Notes: a model not told the origin generated them from the sequence alone. A DNA stretch of 64,000 bases from Antiquaquibacter metalliresistens (GCF_029211225.1 NZ_JARGEM010000006.1:124001-188000); one strand, 5' to 3'. Counted from the first letter of the stretch, positions 1-8,838 are shown. Translations and numbers: made by a program.

Positions 1-1
1 C

Positions 2-820
2 TGCGACCAGACCGCCCGGTGCGCGCGCTGCGAGGGACCATTGACGCAGAAGTCCGCGCGGGCGCAGCCCTCATGCGCGTGGTGCGGAGCCCTCGCGGTG
101 GATTGGCGCTGCAGTAATTGCGAAGGAACGCGGTTGCGCTTCGTGGGCACCGGAGCCACCCGCACCGCCGAAGACCTCGGCCGCGCCTTCCCCGGCGTGC
201 GGGTGATCATCGCCGACGGGGAGCGGCCCGTCCTCTCGGTCGGCGCGGAGCCAGCGCTCGTGATCGCCACCCGCGGCGCGGAGCCGATCGCCGCCGGCGG
301 CTATCGCGCCGTGCTGCTGCTCGACGGCGAGCGCATGGTCGCCCGCGAGAGCCTCAGGGTCGGTGAGGACTGCCTGCGCTGGTGGTCGAACGCGATCGCC
401 CTCGCCGCACCCCGCGCCACGACCGTGCTCGTGGGGGTCGGCGGTGCGCTCGCCTCCGCACTCGTGACCTGGAACCACGCGGAGTACGCCCGCAACGAGC
501 TCGCCGACCGGCGTCGGCTTCGCTTTCCGCCCGCCGTACGCGTGGCGACCCTCACCGGCACGCTCGAATCGGTCGCCCGCGCCGTCGCCGCGACCTCGGT
601 GCCCGAGTCGGACGTGCTCGGTCCCGTCGACATCGGCGACTCCACCGTGCGCACGATCCTGCGCTTCGACTACGGCCACGGCCCGGAGATCGCCGCCGAC
701 CTTCGCGCCGAGGTGATCCGCGCTGCGACGTCGCGCCGCCGCGCTCCCGGCCAGCGCGGGCCGAGCGCGCCGACGCTGCGCACGCGGCTCGACGACGTGG
801 AGCCGTTCCTCGAGTCCTGA
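2..820 (+). CDS. priA: Primosomal protein N' (PriA), 3' portion, cut by window edge
   Basis: This is the C-terminal part of the replication-restart protein PriA. The frame is open from base 2, so the start lies outside the window; the TTG at 41 is internal. The visible protein begins with the cysteine-rich zinc module of the family (CDQTARCARCEG, then CAWCGALAVDWRCSNCEG). The C-terminal domain follows, including AEYARNELADRRRLRFPP, which matches the RxxxxxPP region near the PriA C-terminus. In actinobacteria PriA is usually annotated as a probable primosomal protein lacking helicase motifs; that part is not visible here. fmt and rsmB follow directly, as in other actinobacteria. It is unrelated to the HisA/TrpF isomerase that is also named PriA. 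Confidence 0.88.
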   Translation, partial: CDQTARCARCEGPLTQKSARAQPSCAWCGALAVDWRCSNCEGTRLRFVGTGATRTAEDLGRAFPGVRVIIADGERPVLSVGAEPALVIATRGAEPIAAGGYRAVLLLDGERMVARESLRVGEDCLRWWSNAIALAAPRATTVLVGVGGALASALVTWNHAEYARNELADRRRLRFPPAVRVATLTGTLESVARAVAATSVPESDVLGPVDIGDSTVRTILRFDYGHGPEIAADLRAEVIRAATSRRRAPGQRGPSAPTLRTRLDDVEPFLES

Positions 821-850
821 GTGCGACCCGCGGCGGGGGAGAATAGTCGG

Positions 851-1768
851 ATGACCGCCCTCCGCCTCGTCTTCGCCGGCAGCCCAGCGGCGGCGGTTCC
901 CAGCCTCCGCGTCCTCGCCGCGAGCGGACACGCTATCGCCGCGGTGATCACCCGCACGGACTCCCCGCAGGGCCGCCGCGGCGTGCTCACCCCGACGCCC
1001 GTGGCCGAGGTCGCCGAGGCCCTCGGCATCCCGACGATCAAGGCCAACCGCTTGGCGGGGGATGCCACCGACGCCGTCACCGCGCTGCAACCCGATCTCG
1101 GGGTGATCGTCGCGTACGGCGGCCTCGTGCGCGAGCCCCTGCTGTCCACCCCGCGCCTGGGCTGGATCAACCTGCACTTCTCGCTGCTGCCACGGTGGCG
1201 GGGTGCCGCACCCGTGCAGCGCGCGATCATGGCCGGCGACGAGCAGACCGGAGCGACCGTGTTCCAGCTCGTCGAGGAGCTCGACGCGGGCGACGTCTAC
1301 GGTCGCATCGCCGAGCCCATCGGGCGGTTGCAGACCGCGGGCGGCCTGCTCGGTGAGCTCGCGGCATCCGGCGCCGAGCTCTTGCTCAAGGTCGTGGATG
1401 CCCTCGCCGACGGCACCGCGAAGGCCGAGCCGCAGCGCGGCGAGGTGACCCTCGCGCCCAAGCTGAGCCTCGCCGACGGCGAGATCGACTGGAACCAGCC
1501 GGCCGAGCGCGTGCACGACCTCATCCGCGGGGTCACCCCGGAGCCGGGCGCGTTCACGGACGCCGACGGCGCGCGACTCAAGGTGCTCGCGGCGGCGATC
1601 GCCAGGGATGCGCCGCCGCTGGACCCGGGCATGTTCGCGCTCGTCGGCAAGCGCGTGCTCGCGGGCACGACGACGCATCCGATCGAGCTCATCCAGGTGC
1701 ATCCGGCCGGGCGCAAGGCGATGGATGCCGCCAGCTGGTGGCGCGGACGACCGGCGGTCGCCCAGTGA
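851..1768 (+). CDS. fmt: Methionyl-tRNA formyltransferase
   Basis: Transfers the formyl group of 10-formyl-tetrahydrofolate to Met-tRNA(fMet), producing the initiator tRNA in the cytoplasm. The protein has 305 residues. The formyltransferase core (residues 1-200) has the catalytic motif NLHFSLLPRWRGAAP with Asn107 and His109, followed by TGATVFQLVEELDAGDVYG carrying the catalytic Asp. The C-terminal beta-barrel (about 205-305) is present. I chose the ATG at 851 because MTALRLVFAGSP matches the family N-terminus; a GTG at 821 would add ten unlikely residues right after the priA stop. The 3' end overlaps the start of rsmB by four bases (GTGA). Confidence 0.95.
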   Translation: MTALRLVFAGSPAAAVPSLRVLAASGHAIAAVITRTDSPQGRRGVLTPTPVAEVAEALGIPTIKANRLAGDATDAVTALQPDLGVIVAYGGLVREPLLSTPRLGWINLHFSLLPRWRGAAPVQRAIMAGDEQTGATVFQLVEELDAGDVYGRIAEPIGRLQTAGGLLGELAASGAELLLKVVDALADGTAKAEPQRGEVTLAPKLSLADGEIDWNQPAERVHDLIRGVTPEPGAFTDADGARLKVLAAAIARDAPPLDPGMFALVGKRVLAGTTTHPIELIQVHPAGRKAMDAASWWRGRPAVAQ

Positions 1769-3117
1769 GCGTGCAGCCCGCGCGCCGGATCGCCCTCGAC
1801 GTGATCCTCGCGGTGCGCGACTCGGATGCCTATGCCAATCTGCTGCTGCCGGTGCGGCTCGGCAGGGCGAAGCTCTCGGACGCCGACGCGGGGCTCGCTA
1901 CGGAGCTCACCTACGGCACGCTGCGCATGCAGGGCTACTACGACCGCGTGATCGCGCTGGCCGCGAACCGGCCCGTCGAGCAGATCGATGCGCCCGTGCT
2001 CGACGTGCTGCGCCTGGCGTGCCACCAGATCCTCTCGATGCGCATTCCCGCGCACGCCGCCGTCGACGAGTCGGTCGAGCTCGTGCGTTCGGTCGCCTCG
2101 CGCTCCGCGGTCGGGTTCGCCAACGGGGTGCTGCGCACGATCACCCGCACCGATGCCGACACGTGGCGTGAACGGGTGCTCGCGACGGCGGGCTCCGGCG
2201 AGGAGCGCCTCGCGATCGAGTACTCGCACCCCCTGTGGGTCACGCGCGCTTTCCGCCAGGTGCTCGTCGCTGAGGGCCGGGAGGCCGAGCTCGAGCCGCT
2301 GCTGGTCGCCGACAACGTCGCCCCGCGCGTGAGCCTCACCGCCCTGCCCGGCTTCGCCGCGCCGGAGGGCTACACCACCGAGTTCTCGCCCGTGGGCATG
2401 GTGCTCGACGGCGGCGACCCGCTGCGCATCCCGGGCGTACGCGAGGGCCGCGTGCGGGTGCAAGACGAGGGTTCCGCCCTCGCGGCCCTCGCGCTCAGCC
2501 GCGCGCGGCCGATCGTGCCGGGGGAGCGCTGGCTCGACCTGTGTGCCGGCCCGGGAGGCAAGGCCGCGCTGCTGGCCGCGGAGGCCGCGATCGGCGGCGC
2601 CACGCTGACCGCCAATGAACTCGTCCCCGCCCGCGCCGAGCTCGTGCGCAAGGCCCTCGCGGTGTTCGACGCCCCGCCCGAGGTGCTCGAGAGCGACGGC
2701 ACGACGATCGGCGAGCGGTTCCCGGCGGCGTTCGACCGCATCCTGCTCGACGCCCCCTGCACCGGACTCGGCGCGCTGCGTCGCCGCCCCGAGGCGCGCT
2801 GGCGCAAGCAGCCGAGCGACGTCGCGGGGCTCGGCGCGCTCCAGGCGAAGCTGCTGGGCTCCGCCCTCGATGCGCTCAAACCCGGGGGAGTGCTCGCCTA
2901 CGTCACGTGCTCGCCGCACGCCGCCGAGACGAAGGCGATCGTGGCATCCACGCTGCGCACCCGCACCGATGTCGAGCGGCTCGACACGCCCGCGGTGCTG
3001 CAGTCGATCGTGAAGACGCCGCTCGACCTGCCCGAGGCCAGCCACGTGCAGTTGTGGCCGCACCGCCACGGCACCGACGCGATGTTCATCCAGCTGCTGA
3101 CTAAGGTCGAGGCATGA
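1765..3117 (+). CDS. rsmB: 16S rRNA (cytosine-5)-methyltransferase RsmB/Fmu
   Basis: SAM-dependent m5C methyltransferase of 16S rRNA (C967 in E. coli numbering), about 450 residues. The N-terminal NusB-like RNA-binding domain covers roughly 1-140. The Rossmann methyltransferase domain follows, with the SAM loop LDLCAGPGGKAALLAAEA, the catalytic cysteine in DAPCTGLGALRRRPEARW (about Cys332) and the second conserved cysteine in YVTCSPHAAET (about Cys382). The GTG at 1765 overlaps the fmt stop as GTGA; an upstream GTG at 1738 would lie inside fmt. The stop overlaps the rpe ATG, so fmt-rsmB-rpe look translationally coupled. Confidence 0.93.
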   Translation: MSVQPARRIALDVILAVRDSDAYANLLLPVRLGRAKLSDADAGLATELTYGTLRMQGYYDRVIALAANRPVEQIDAPVLDVLRLACHQILSMRIPAHAAVDESVELVRSVASRSAVGFANGVLRTITRTDADTWRERVLATAGSGEERLAIEYSHPLWVTRAFRQVLVAEGREAELEPLLVADNVAPRVSLTALPGFAAPEGYTTEFSPVGMVLDGGDPLRIPGVREGRVRVQDEGSALAALALSRARPIVPGERWLDLCAGPGGKAALLAAEAAIGGATLTANELVPARAELVRKALAVFDAPPEVLESDGTTIGERFPAAFDRILLDAPCTGLGALRRRPEARWRKQPSDVAGLGALQAKLLGSALDALKPGGVLAYVTCSPHAAETKAIVASTLRTRTDVERLDTPAVLQSIVKTPLDLPEASHVQLWPHRHGTDAMFIQLLTKVEA

Positions 3118-3773
3118 CGGTGCGCATCAACCCCAGCATCCTGGCCGCGGACTTCGTCAACCTCGAGCGCGAGCTGGGTCGCATCGCGACCGCCGACCTC
3201 GTGCACGTCGACGTGATGGACAACCACTTCGTGCCGAACCTGACGTTCGGCCCGCAGATGGTCGGTCGCATCCAGGATGTCTCGGCCATCCCGCTCGACG
3301 TGCACCTCATGATCGACGACCCCGCCCGCTGGGCGCCGGGTTACGCCGAGCTCGGCGCCTACTCCGTGACCTTCCACGCGGAGGCGACGGATGACCCGGC
3401 CGCCGTCGCCCGCACCCTGCGCGCCATCGGGGCCCGCGCCGGCCTTGCCCTCAAGCCCGGCACCCCCGTGGAGCCCTACCTCGAGCTGCTGCCCGAGTTC
3501 GACCAGGTGCTCGTCATGACGGTCGAACCCGGCTTCGGCGGTCAGAAGTTCATGGCCGAGACGATGCCCAAGCTCGCGCTCTTGCGCGCGGCCGTCGGTG
3601 ACCGCGACCTCTGGCTGCAGGTCGATGGCGGCATCGACGAGCGCACGATCGTGATCGCGGCCGAGGCGGGGGCCGACACCTTCGTGGCAGGATCGGCGGT
3701 GTTCCGCGCCGACGATCCTGCCGTGCAGATCGAGCGACTGCGCGCGGTCGCGACCGAGCATTCGCATCTCTGA
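3114..3773 (+). CDS. rpe: Ribulose-phosphate 3-epimerase
   Basis: Interconverts ribulose-5-phosphate and xylulose-5-phosphate in the pentose phosphate pathway. The 219-residue TIM barrel has the normal length. Metal and catalytic residues are visible: INPSILAADF at the N-terminus, HVDVMDNHFVPNLTFG with Asp33, HLMI with the conserved His, MTVEPGFGGQKF, and VDGGIDERT with Asp171. It starts at ATG inside the rsmB stop (ATGA). The other pentose phosphate genes of this window sit 54-60 kb away on the opposite strand, so rpe is expressed with translation and replication genes instead. Confidence 0.95.
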   Translation: MTVRINPSILAADFVNLERELGRIATADLVHVDVMDNHFVPNLTFGPQMVGRIQDVSAIPLDVHLMIDDPARWAPGYAELGAYSVTFHAEATDDPAAVARTLRAIGARAGLALKPGTPVEPYLELLPEFDQVLVMTVEPGFGGQKFMAETMPKLALLRAAVGDRDLWLQVDGGIDERTIVIAAEAGADTFVAGSAVFRADDPAVQIERLRAVATEHSHL

Positions 3774-3786
3774 TTGACTGGTACGC

Positions 3787-4161
3787 ATGACTGATTCACC
3801 CAAGACCAAGCCCGAGATCGACTTCTTCGAGGGTCCCGCCCCGACCGAGCTCGTCATCCGTGACATCGAGGTCGGCACCGGTGCCGAGGCCAAGCCGGGC
3901 GACACGGTCGAGGTGCACTATGTGGGCGTCGACTTCGAGACCGGCGAGGAGTTCGACTCCTCGTGGGGCCGCGGCGAGTCGATCGCGTTCCCGCTCGCGG
4001 GCCTCATCAAGGGCTGGCAGGATGGCATCCCCGGCATGAAGGTCGGCGGCCGTCGCGAGCTCATCTGCCCGCCCGCGCTCGCCTACGGTCCCGCCGGCGG
4101 TGGGCACCGCCTCTCCGGTCGCACGCTCACCTTCGTGATCGACCTGCTCGACGTCAAGTAG
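3787..4161 (+). CDS. FKBP-type peptidyl-prolyl cis-trans isomerase
   Basis: A stand-alone 124-residue cytoplasmic FKBP that catalyses proline isomerisation in protein folding. It has no signal peptide. The canonical FKBP core is complete: DTVEVHYVGVDFETGEEFDSS, then FPLAGLIKGWQDGIPGMKVGG, then LAYGPAGGG and a final hydrophobic strand TLTFVIDLLDVK. Some active-site aromatics differ from human FKBP12; the WGRGESIAFPLAG form is typical of bacterial FkpB-like proteins. It sits 13 nt after rpe and is followed by a palindromic hairpin that separates it from the his-trp block. Confidence 0.92.
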   Translation: MTDSPKTKPEIDFFEGPAPTELVIRDIEVGTGAEAKPGDTVEVHYVGVDFETGEEFDSSWGRGESIAFPLAGLIKGWQDGIPGMKVGGRRELICPPALAYGPAGGGHRLSGRTLTFVIDLLDVK

Positions 4162-4169
4162 TTCACGTC

Positions 4170-4188
4170 GTCGAGCGACGTCGAGACC
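4170..4188 (+). repeat. Dispersed intergenic repeat, copy 1
   Basis: The 19-mer GTCGAGCGACGTCGAGACC matches, at 18 of 19 positions, a 19-mer at 56881-56899 (A instead of C at position 10). Both copies sit in short intergenic gaps and both form one arm of an inverted repeat. It looks like a member of a small palindromic repeat family. Confidence 0.55.
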
Positions 4189-4207
4189 GTGAACTCGACG
4201 TCGCTCG
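4172..4207 (+). terminator. Perfect 14-bp inverted repeat after the FKBP gene
   Basis: The arms 4172-4185 (CGAGCGACGTCGAG) and 4194-4207 are exact reverse complements around an 8-nt loop. No T-run follows, which is common for actinobacterial terminators. It lies 10 nt after the FKBP stop and upstream of hisE, so termination of the fmt-rpe-FKBP unit is the simplest reading. The left arm is also the dispersed repeat. Confidence 0.6.
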
Positions 4208-4240
4208 GCCGCCGTGACGTCGGCGGCCCTCGATCACCGG

Positions 4241-4246
4241 TACCGT
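4241..4246 (+). promoter_or_regulatory. Putative -10 of a leaderless hisE promoter
   Basis: TACCGT fits the actinobacterial TANNNT hexamer and ends 7 nt before the GTG at 4254, so transcription would start at or next to the first base of the start codon. No Shine-Dalgarno sequence precedes hisE. No clear -35 is visible. Confidence 0.45.
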
Positions 4247-4253
4247 TGTACCC

Positions 4254-4517
4254 GTGAAGACCTTCGACGATCTCTTCGCTGAGTTGAGCGAGAAGGCCGT
4301 GACGCGCCCAGAGGGCTCGGCCACCGTCGCCGAGCTCGACTCCGGCGTGCACGGCATCGGCAAGAAGATCGTTGAAGAGGCCGCCGAGGTGTGGATGGCG
4401 GCCGAGTACCAGTCCGACGAGGAGACCGCTGCCGAGATCTCGCAGCTGATCTACCACCTTCAGGTGCTCATGGTCGCGAAGGGGCTGACCCCCACGGATG
4501 TCTGGCGACATCTCTAG
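4254..4517 (+). CDS. hisE: Phosphoribosyl-ATP pyrophosphatase
   Basis: Second step of histidine synthesis: hydrolyses phosphoribosyl-ATP to phosphoribosyl-AMP and pyrophosphate. The 87-residue all-alpha MazG-like protein has the metal-binding helix [15 protein letters not shown] and the partner segment [18 protein letters not shown]. It is a separate HisE, not fused to HisI, as in other actinobacteria. The GTG start is supported by the -10-like TACCGT seven bases upstream and by [11 protein letters not shown] at the N-terminus. hisG follows after 39 nt. Confidence 0.94.
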   Translation: MKTFDDLFAELSEKAVTRPEGSATVAELDSGVHGIGKKIVEEAAEVWMAAEYQSDEETAAEISQLIYHLQVLMVAKGLTPTDVWRHL

Positions 4518-4556
4518 AGAGACGTCGCCCATCCCACTTCGACCTGAGAGAGAACC

Positions 4557-5396
4557 ATGCTGAGAATCGCCATCCCGAACAAGGGATCGCTGAGCGAGAC
4601 CGCCGCCGAGATGCTGCTCGAGGCCGGATACACCGGCCGCCGCGACCCGCGCGCGCTGAGCGTGCGCGACGAGCGCAACGACGTCGAGTTCTTCTACCTG
4701 CGCCCGCGCGACATCGCCACCTACGTCGGCTCGGGCGCGCTCGACGTCGGCATCACCGGCCGCGACCTGCTGCTGGATTCCCGCAGCCCCGCCGTCGAGA
4801 TCTCCACCCTCGACTTCGGCGAGTCCACCTTCCGATTCGCGGGCCCGCCCGGGGCGTTCACGACCCTCGACGACCTCAAGGGCGTTCGCGTCGCCACGAG
4901 CTACCCGGCGCTCGTCGGCGACTTCCTCGCTCGCGAGGGCGTGCAGGTCATCATCGTGCCGCTCGACGGCGCCGTCGAGTCCGCCGTCAAGCTCGGGGTC
5001 GCGGATGCCGTCGCCGACGTGGTCTCGACCGGCTCCACGCTGCGCGCCCAGGGCCTGGAGATCTTCGGTCCCGTCATCCTGGACTCCACGGCCGTACTGA
5101 TCTCGTCGGGCGCCGACCACCCCGGGGTGGGCACACTGCAGCGTCGGTTGCACGGCGTGCTCGTCGCCCGGCAGTACGTGCTCATCGACTACGACGTGCG
5201 GCTTGCCGACCTGGAGCGCGCCACCGAGGTGACCCCTGGGATCGAGAGCCCGACGATCTCGCCACTGCACGACCCCGAGTGGGTCGCCGTGCGCGCGATG
5301 GTGCCGCGCGCCGACACCAACCACGTGATGGACGAGCTGTACGAGATCGGCGCGCGCGCGATCCTCGTGAGCGCGATCCACGCGGCACGGCTATGA
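4557..5396 (+). CDS. hisG: ATP phosphoribosyltransferase, long form
   Basis: First committed enzyme of histidine synthesis (ATP + PRPP to phosphoribosyl-ATP). At 279 residues it is the long form, with a C-terminal ACT-like regulatory domain (about 205-279, [17 protein letters not shown]...) through which histidine inhibits the enzyme, so no HisZ partner is needed. The N-terminal [14 protein letters not shown] and the PRPP-binding segment [16 protein letters not shown] (about 148-163) are clear. A GAGAGAGAA ribosome-binding sequence precedes the ATG at 4557. The stop overlaps the hisF ATG. Confidence 0.95.
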   Translation: MLRIAIPNKGSLSETAAEMLLEAGYTGRRDPRALSVRDERNDVEFFYLRPRDIATYVGSGALDVGITGRDLLLDSRSPAVEISTLDFGESTFRFAGPPGAFTTLDDLKGVRVATSYPALVGDFLAREGVQVIIVPLDGAVESAVKLGVADAVADVVSTGSTLRAQGLEIFGPVILDSTAVLISSGADHPGVGTLQRRLHGVLVARQYVLIDYDVRLADLERATEVTPGIESPTISPLHDPEWVAVRAMVPRADTNHVMDELYEIGARAILVSAIHAARL

Positions 5397-6145
5397 CCCT
5401 CGCCGTGCGCGTCATCCCGTGCCTCGACGTCGCCGCGGGCCGGGTGGTCAAGGGCGTCAACTTTCTGAACCTGCGGGATGCCGGCGACCCCGTCGAGCTC
5501 GCCGCGAAGTACTACGAGCAGGGCGCCGACGAGATCACCTTCCTCGACGTGACCGCCACGGTCGACGAGCGCGCGACGATGTACGACGTCGTGCGGGCGA
5601 CCGCCGAGCAGGTGTTCATTCCGTTGACGGTCGGCGGCGGCGTGCGCAGCGCCGATGATGTGGCACGGCTGCAAGCGCACGGCGCCGACAAGGTCGGCGT
5701 GAACTCGGCGGCCATCGCGCGACCCCAGTTGCTCGACGAGATCGCCGACCGGTTCGGCGCGCAGGCTCTCGTGCTCTCGCTCGACGTCAAGCGTCGCGGG
5801 GATGGCTGGGTGGTCACGACCCACGGTGGTCGCACCGAGACCGACCTCGACGCGCTCGACTGGGCGCGCGAGGCGATCGAACGCGGTGCGGGGGAGTTGC
5901 TCGTCAACTCGATCGACGCCGACGGCACCAAGCGCGGCTTCGATCTGGAGCTCATCGCCGCGATGCGCGAGCTGAGCTCCGTGCCGGTGATCGCCAGCGG
6001 TGGCGCCGGCGCGGTCGGCGACTTCGCGCCCGCGGTCGCGGCCGGCGCCGATGCGGTGCTCGCGGCATCCGTCTTCCACAATGGAGAACTCACGGTCGGC
6101 GACGTCAAGCTCGCGCTGGCCGAGGCAGGAATGGTGGTGCGATGA
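5393..6145 (+). CDS. hisF: Imidazole glycerol phosphate synthase, cyclase subunit
   Basis: The cyclase half of the HisF-HisH complex; it turns PRFAR plus ammonia into imidazole glycerol phosphate and AICAR. It is a 250-residue beta/alpha barrel with both catalytic aspartates visible: Asp12 in [16 protein letters not shown] and Asp131 in LSLDVKRRG. The phosphate-binding loops VGGGVRS and IASGGAG are present. The ATG lies inside the hisG stop (ATGA), so translation is coupled. The glutaminase partner hisH and hisA/priA are not in this window. Confidence 0.95.
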   Translation: MTLAVRVIPCLDVAAGRVVKGVNFLNLRDAGDPVELAAKYYEQGADEITFLDVTATVDERATMYDVVRATAEQVFIPLTVGGGVRSADDVARLQAHGADKVGVNSAAIARPQLLDEIADRFGAQALVLSLDVKRRGDGWVVTTHGGRTETDLDALDWAREAIERGAGELLVNSIDADGTKRGFDLELIAAMRELSSVPVIASGGAGAVGDFAPAVAAGADAVLAASVFHNGELTVGDVKLALAEAGMVVR

Positions 6146-6486
6146 ACGAGACGGATGCCCAGGCCGTCGTCGAGCGCGCGCGCTTCGCCGACAACGGCCT
6201 GCTGCCGGCGATCGTGCAGCAGTGGGACACCGGGGAGGTGCTCATGCTCGGCTATCAGGACGCGGAAGCGCTGCGGCGCACCCTCACGGGCGGCCGTGTG
6301 ACGTTCTGGAGCCGTAGCCGCCAGGAGTACTGGCGCAAGGGCGACACGAGCGGCAACATCCAGGTGCTGAAGTCTGCCGCGCTCGACTGCGACGGCGACA
6401 CGGTGCTGCTGAAGGTCGAGCAGCACGGTCCCGCGTGCCACACCGGCGCGCACTCCTGTTTCGATGTGGGGCCGATCGATGTCTAG
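6142..6486 (+). CDS. hisI: Phosphoribosyl-AMP cyclohydrolase
   Basis: Third step of histidine synthesis: opens the adenine ring of phosphoribosyl-AMP. A 114-residue metal-dependent enzyme with the expected signature residues: [18 protein letters not shown], the zinc/magnesium ligand segment [13 protein letters not shown], and [13 protein letters not shown] with two cysteines. It overlaps hisF by four bases and trpE by eight, so it physically joins the his and trp genes. Confidence 0.95.
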   Translation: MNETDAQAVVERARFADNGLLPAIVQQWDTGEVLMLGYQDAEALRRTLTGGRVTFWSRSRQEYWRKGDTSGNIQVLKSAALDCDGDTVLLKVEQHGPACHTGAHSCFDVGPIDV

Positions 6487-8002
6487 TACCACCACGCCCG
6501 AGGACTTCACCGACCGCTTGCAGGCCGGTCACCGCGTCATCCCCGTGATCCGGGAGATCTTCGCCGACGGCGAGACGCCGATCGGCGTGTACCGCAAGCT
6601 CGCCGCCGGTCGGCCCGGCACCTTCCTGCTCGAATCGGCGGAGCAGGGCGGCATCTGGTCGCGCTTCTCGTTCGTCGGTGTCTCGAGCTTCGGCGTGCTC
6701 ACCCAGCACGGGGATCTGGCGACCTGGATCGACTACGGTCTGCCGGTGGAGCGGGCGCTCGGCGCCGATCACCCGACGGCGCCGCTCGAGGCGCTCGCGC
6801 ACCTCTATGCCCGCTGGAGCACGCCGCGCGTCGAGGGGCACCCGCCGCTCACCGGCGGTCTGGTCGGCTTCATCGGCTGGGAGGCGATCCGCCAGATCGA
6901 GCACCTGCCCGATTCGCCGCCGGCCGACTTCGATGTGCCGGGCCAGGCGCTCGGTTTCGTCTCCGAGCTGGTCGTACTCGACCACCGACGTGGCACGGTG
7001 CTGCTGATCGCCGCGGCCCTGGGCGATGGCCTCGAGGAGCGCGACGTGTTGTGGGGTGACGCACAGCGACGACTCGACGCCATGCAGGAGGCGCTCTCGC
7101 AGCCGACGCAGGCGTGGCTCGCCGAGGTCGACCTCACGATCGTCGCCGACCCGATCTCGCGCGTGGAGCCGGCAGAGTACGCGGAGGCGATCGAACGCTC
7201 GAAGCAGTACATCCGCGATGGTGACGTCTTCCAGGTCGTCATCTCGCAGCGCTTCGACCTGGCGGTCACGGCGGAGCCGATCGACGTGTACCGGGTGTTG
7301 CGCACCCTCAACCCCTCGCCGTACATGTACCTGCTCACGCTCGTGGATCCGTCCGGCGAGCCGTACTCGATCGTGGGGTCGAGCCCGGAGGCGCTCGCGA
7401 AGGTTTCCGAGGGGCATGTGACGATGCATCCGATCGCCGGCTCGCGTCCGCGCGGGGACACCCCCGAGCGTGACGGGGAGCTCGCGGACGAGCTCCTGGC
7501 GGACGCGAAGGAGCAGGCAGAGCACCTCATGCTCGTCGATCTCGCGCGCAACGACCTGCTCAAGGTGTGCGTACCGGGCACGGTCGAGGTCACCGAGTTC
7601 ATGCAGGTGGAGCGCTTCAGCCACATCATGCACCTGGTCTCCACGGTCGAGGGCGAGCTGCGATCGGATGCCGGCGCCGTCGACGTCTTCCGCGCTACCT
7701 TCCCGGCTGGCACGCTCTCGGGCGCGCCGAAGCCACGGGCGCTCGAGATCATCGACGAACTGGAGCCCGCGCAGCGGGGCGTCTACGGGGGAGTCGTCGG
7801 CTACTTCGACTTCGCCGGGGATGCCGACCTCGCGATCGCGATCCGCACTGCGACGATCGTCGACGGCGTCGCGCACGTACAGGCCGGTGCGGGGCTCGTC
7901 GCCGATTCCGACCCGGCGGCGGAGCACGAGGAGTCGCGCAACAAGGCCGCCGCCCCGTTGCGCGCCGTCGCCGTCGCCAATGCCATGCGTCGTATCCAGT
8001 GA
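6479..8002 (+). CDS. trpE: Anthranilate synthase component I
   Basis: Converts chorismate to anthranilate, the first step of tryptophan synthesis, together with a TrpG glutaminase not encoded here. It has 507 residues. The feedback site LLESAEQGGIWSRFSFVG (about 49-66) should bind tryptophan. The chorismate-binding domain has GDVFQVVISQRF, NPSPYMYLL, PIAGSRPRG, DLARNDLLKV, FPAGTLSGAPKPRA and GGVVGYFDFAGDADLAIAIR. I prefer ATG 6479 ([10 protein letters not shown]) over GTG 6464; both lie inside hisI. No leader peptide or attenuator precedes it, because it overlaps hisI. Confidence 0.94.
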   Translation: MSSTTTPEDFTDRLQAGHRVIPVIREIFADGETPIGVYRKLAAGRPGTFLLESAEQGGIWSRFSFVGVSSFGVLTQHGDLATWIDYGLPVERALGADHPTAPLEALAHLYARWSTPRVEGHPPLTGGLVGFIGWEAIRQIEHLPDSPPADFDVPGQALGFVSELVVLDHRRGTVLLIAAALGDGLEERDVLWGDAQRRLDAMQEALSQPTQAWLAEVDLTIVADPISRVEPAEYAEAIERSKQYIRDGDVFQVVISQRFDLAVTAEPIDVYRVLRTLNPSPYMYLLTLVDPSGEPYSIVGSSPEALAKVSEGHVTMHPIAGSRPRGDTPERDGELADELLADAKEQAEHLMLVDLARNDLLKVCVPGTVEVTEFMQVERFSHIMHLVSTVEGELRSDAGAVDVFRATFPAGTLSGAPKPRALEIIDELEPAQRGVYGGVVGYFDFAGDADLAIAIRTATIVDGVAHVQAGAGLVADSDPAAEHEESRNKAAAPLRAVAVANAMRRIQ

Positions 8003-8565
8003 CTCCCGCACGATTGCGCCTCACACTCGTGCTGGCAGGGCTCGCGCTCGGCGCGGCCGTGCTGCTGGCCTGGACGCAGAACTGGGTGGCGGTGACGCTC
8101 GTCGATGGCACGGTGCTGTCGGTCGCCGGCCAAGCGGCCGCACCCGTGCTCTCGACGCTCGGCATCGCCGTGCTGGCCCTGAGCGCCGCCCTGACGATCG
8201 CCGGGCCGATCCTGCGACGGGTGCTCGGCGTGCTCCAGGCGTTGATCGGTGCGGCGGTCGTCTCCGCGGCGACGACCGCGCTGGTTGACCCGATCGCGGC
8301 ATCCGCTTCGACGATCACCGCAGCGACCGCCGTCGCCGGCCATGATTCGGTGACGGCGCTCGTCGCCTCTGCGGCTGCCTCGGTCTGGCCGTGGTTCGCC
8401 GCCGTCGCGGGCGTGCTGCTGCTCGCGGTCGGCATCGCGGTGCTGATCACCGCACGGCGTTGGCCGCGCGCGAGCCGCAAGTACGATGCCGAGCGCACCG
8501 CCGACACCTCGAACGCGGGAGCGTGGGACGCGTTGAGCGAGGGCGACGATCCCACGTCCCGCTAG
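7999..8565 (+). CDS. Trp biosynthesis-associated membrane protein (Trp_oprn_chp family)
   Basis: A 188-residue integral membrane protein of unknown biochemical role, found next to trpE/trpC in actinobacteria. About four hydrophobic segments are visible: LTLVLAGLALGAAVLLAW near the N-terminus, VLSTLGIAVLALSAALTIAG, a third around VLQALIGAAVVSAATTAL, and WPWFAAVAGVLLLAVGIAVL near the C-terminus. A charged cytoplasmic tail follows. The GTG start overlaps the trpE stop (GTGA), indicating coupled translation. Its position is the main functional clue; involvement in tryptophan metabolism is unproven. Confidence 0.85.
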   Translation: MTPARLRLTLVLAGLALGAAVLLAWTQNWVAVTLVDGTVLSVAGQAAAPVLSTLGIAVLALSAALTIAGPILRRVLGVLQALIGAAVVSAATTALVDPIAASASTITAATAVAGHDSVTALVASAAASVWPWFAAVAGVLLLAVGIAVLITARRWPRASRKYDAERTADTSNAGAWDALSEGDDPTSR

Positions 8566-8568
8566 AAT
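8563..8568 (+). promoter_or_regulatory. Putative -10 (TAGAAT) overlapping the previous stop codon
   Basis: The TAG stop of the Trp-associated membrane protein gene is the first half of TAGAAT, a good TANNNT hexamer. It would start a transcript about 30 nt upstream of the small membrane protein at 8607, which has a good ribosome-binding site (CAGGAG). This would be an internal promoter for trpCBA. Confidence 0.4.
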
Positions 8569-8606
8569 CGAAGCGAACCATCCGCCGAAGAAACCCAGGA
8601 GTACCG

Positions 8607-8837
8607 ATGAGCGCTGAGACCGAACCCGGCCACGGAAACTCTCCGGCCGCCTGGACGGCGGTCACGATCATGCTCGTGGCGTTCATCATCGGCACGTTCG
8701 CGTTCTGGTTCGATGTGCAGTGGCTCGTGTGGGCCGCGGCCGGCCTGCTCGTCGTCGGCTTCTTCGTGGGAGTGCTGCTCGCTCGCGTCGGCTACGGCGT
8801 CGGTGGCGACAAGCTGAAGCCCAAGGCGCACAACTAG
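8607..8837 (+). CDS. HGxxPAAW-motif small membrane protein
   Basis: A 76-residue actinobacterial membrane protein. It carries the family motif GHGNSPAAW at residues 8-16, followed by two transmembrane helices (about 16-35 and 41-60) and a basic C-terminal tail ending KLKPKAHN. Function is unknown; family members sit between the Trp-associated membrane protein and trpC, as here. The ATG at 8607 is preceded by CAGGAGTACC. An internal TAGAAT promoter lies upstream. Confidence 0.85.
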   Translation: MSAETEPGHGNSPAAWTAVTIMLVAFIIGTFAFWFDVQWLVWAAAGLLVVGFFVGVLLARVGYGVGGDKLKPKAHN

Positions 8838-8838
8838 C

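Noticed and set aside
1738-1764. Upstream GTG start for rsmB
   Set aside because: It adds nine residues antiparallel to family length inside fmt; the GTGA overlap at 1765 matches the style of the neighbouring genes.
4391-6145. A 584-codon frame that seems to fuse a new N-terminal region to HisF
   Set aside because: The upstream part is an alternate frame of hisE and hisG (Arg/Ala/Pro-rich). The real hisF starts at 5393 inside the hisG stop.
6400-6479. Possible Trp leader peptide or attenuator before trpE
   Set aside because: trpE overlaps hisI, so there is no leader region and no run of Trp codons.
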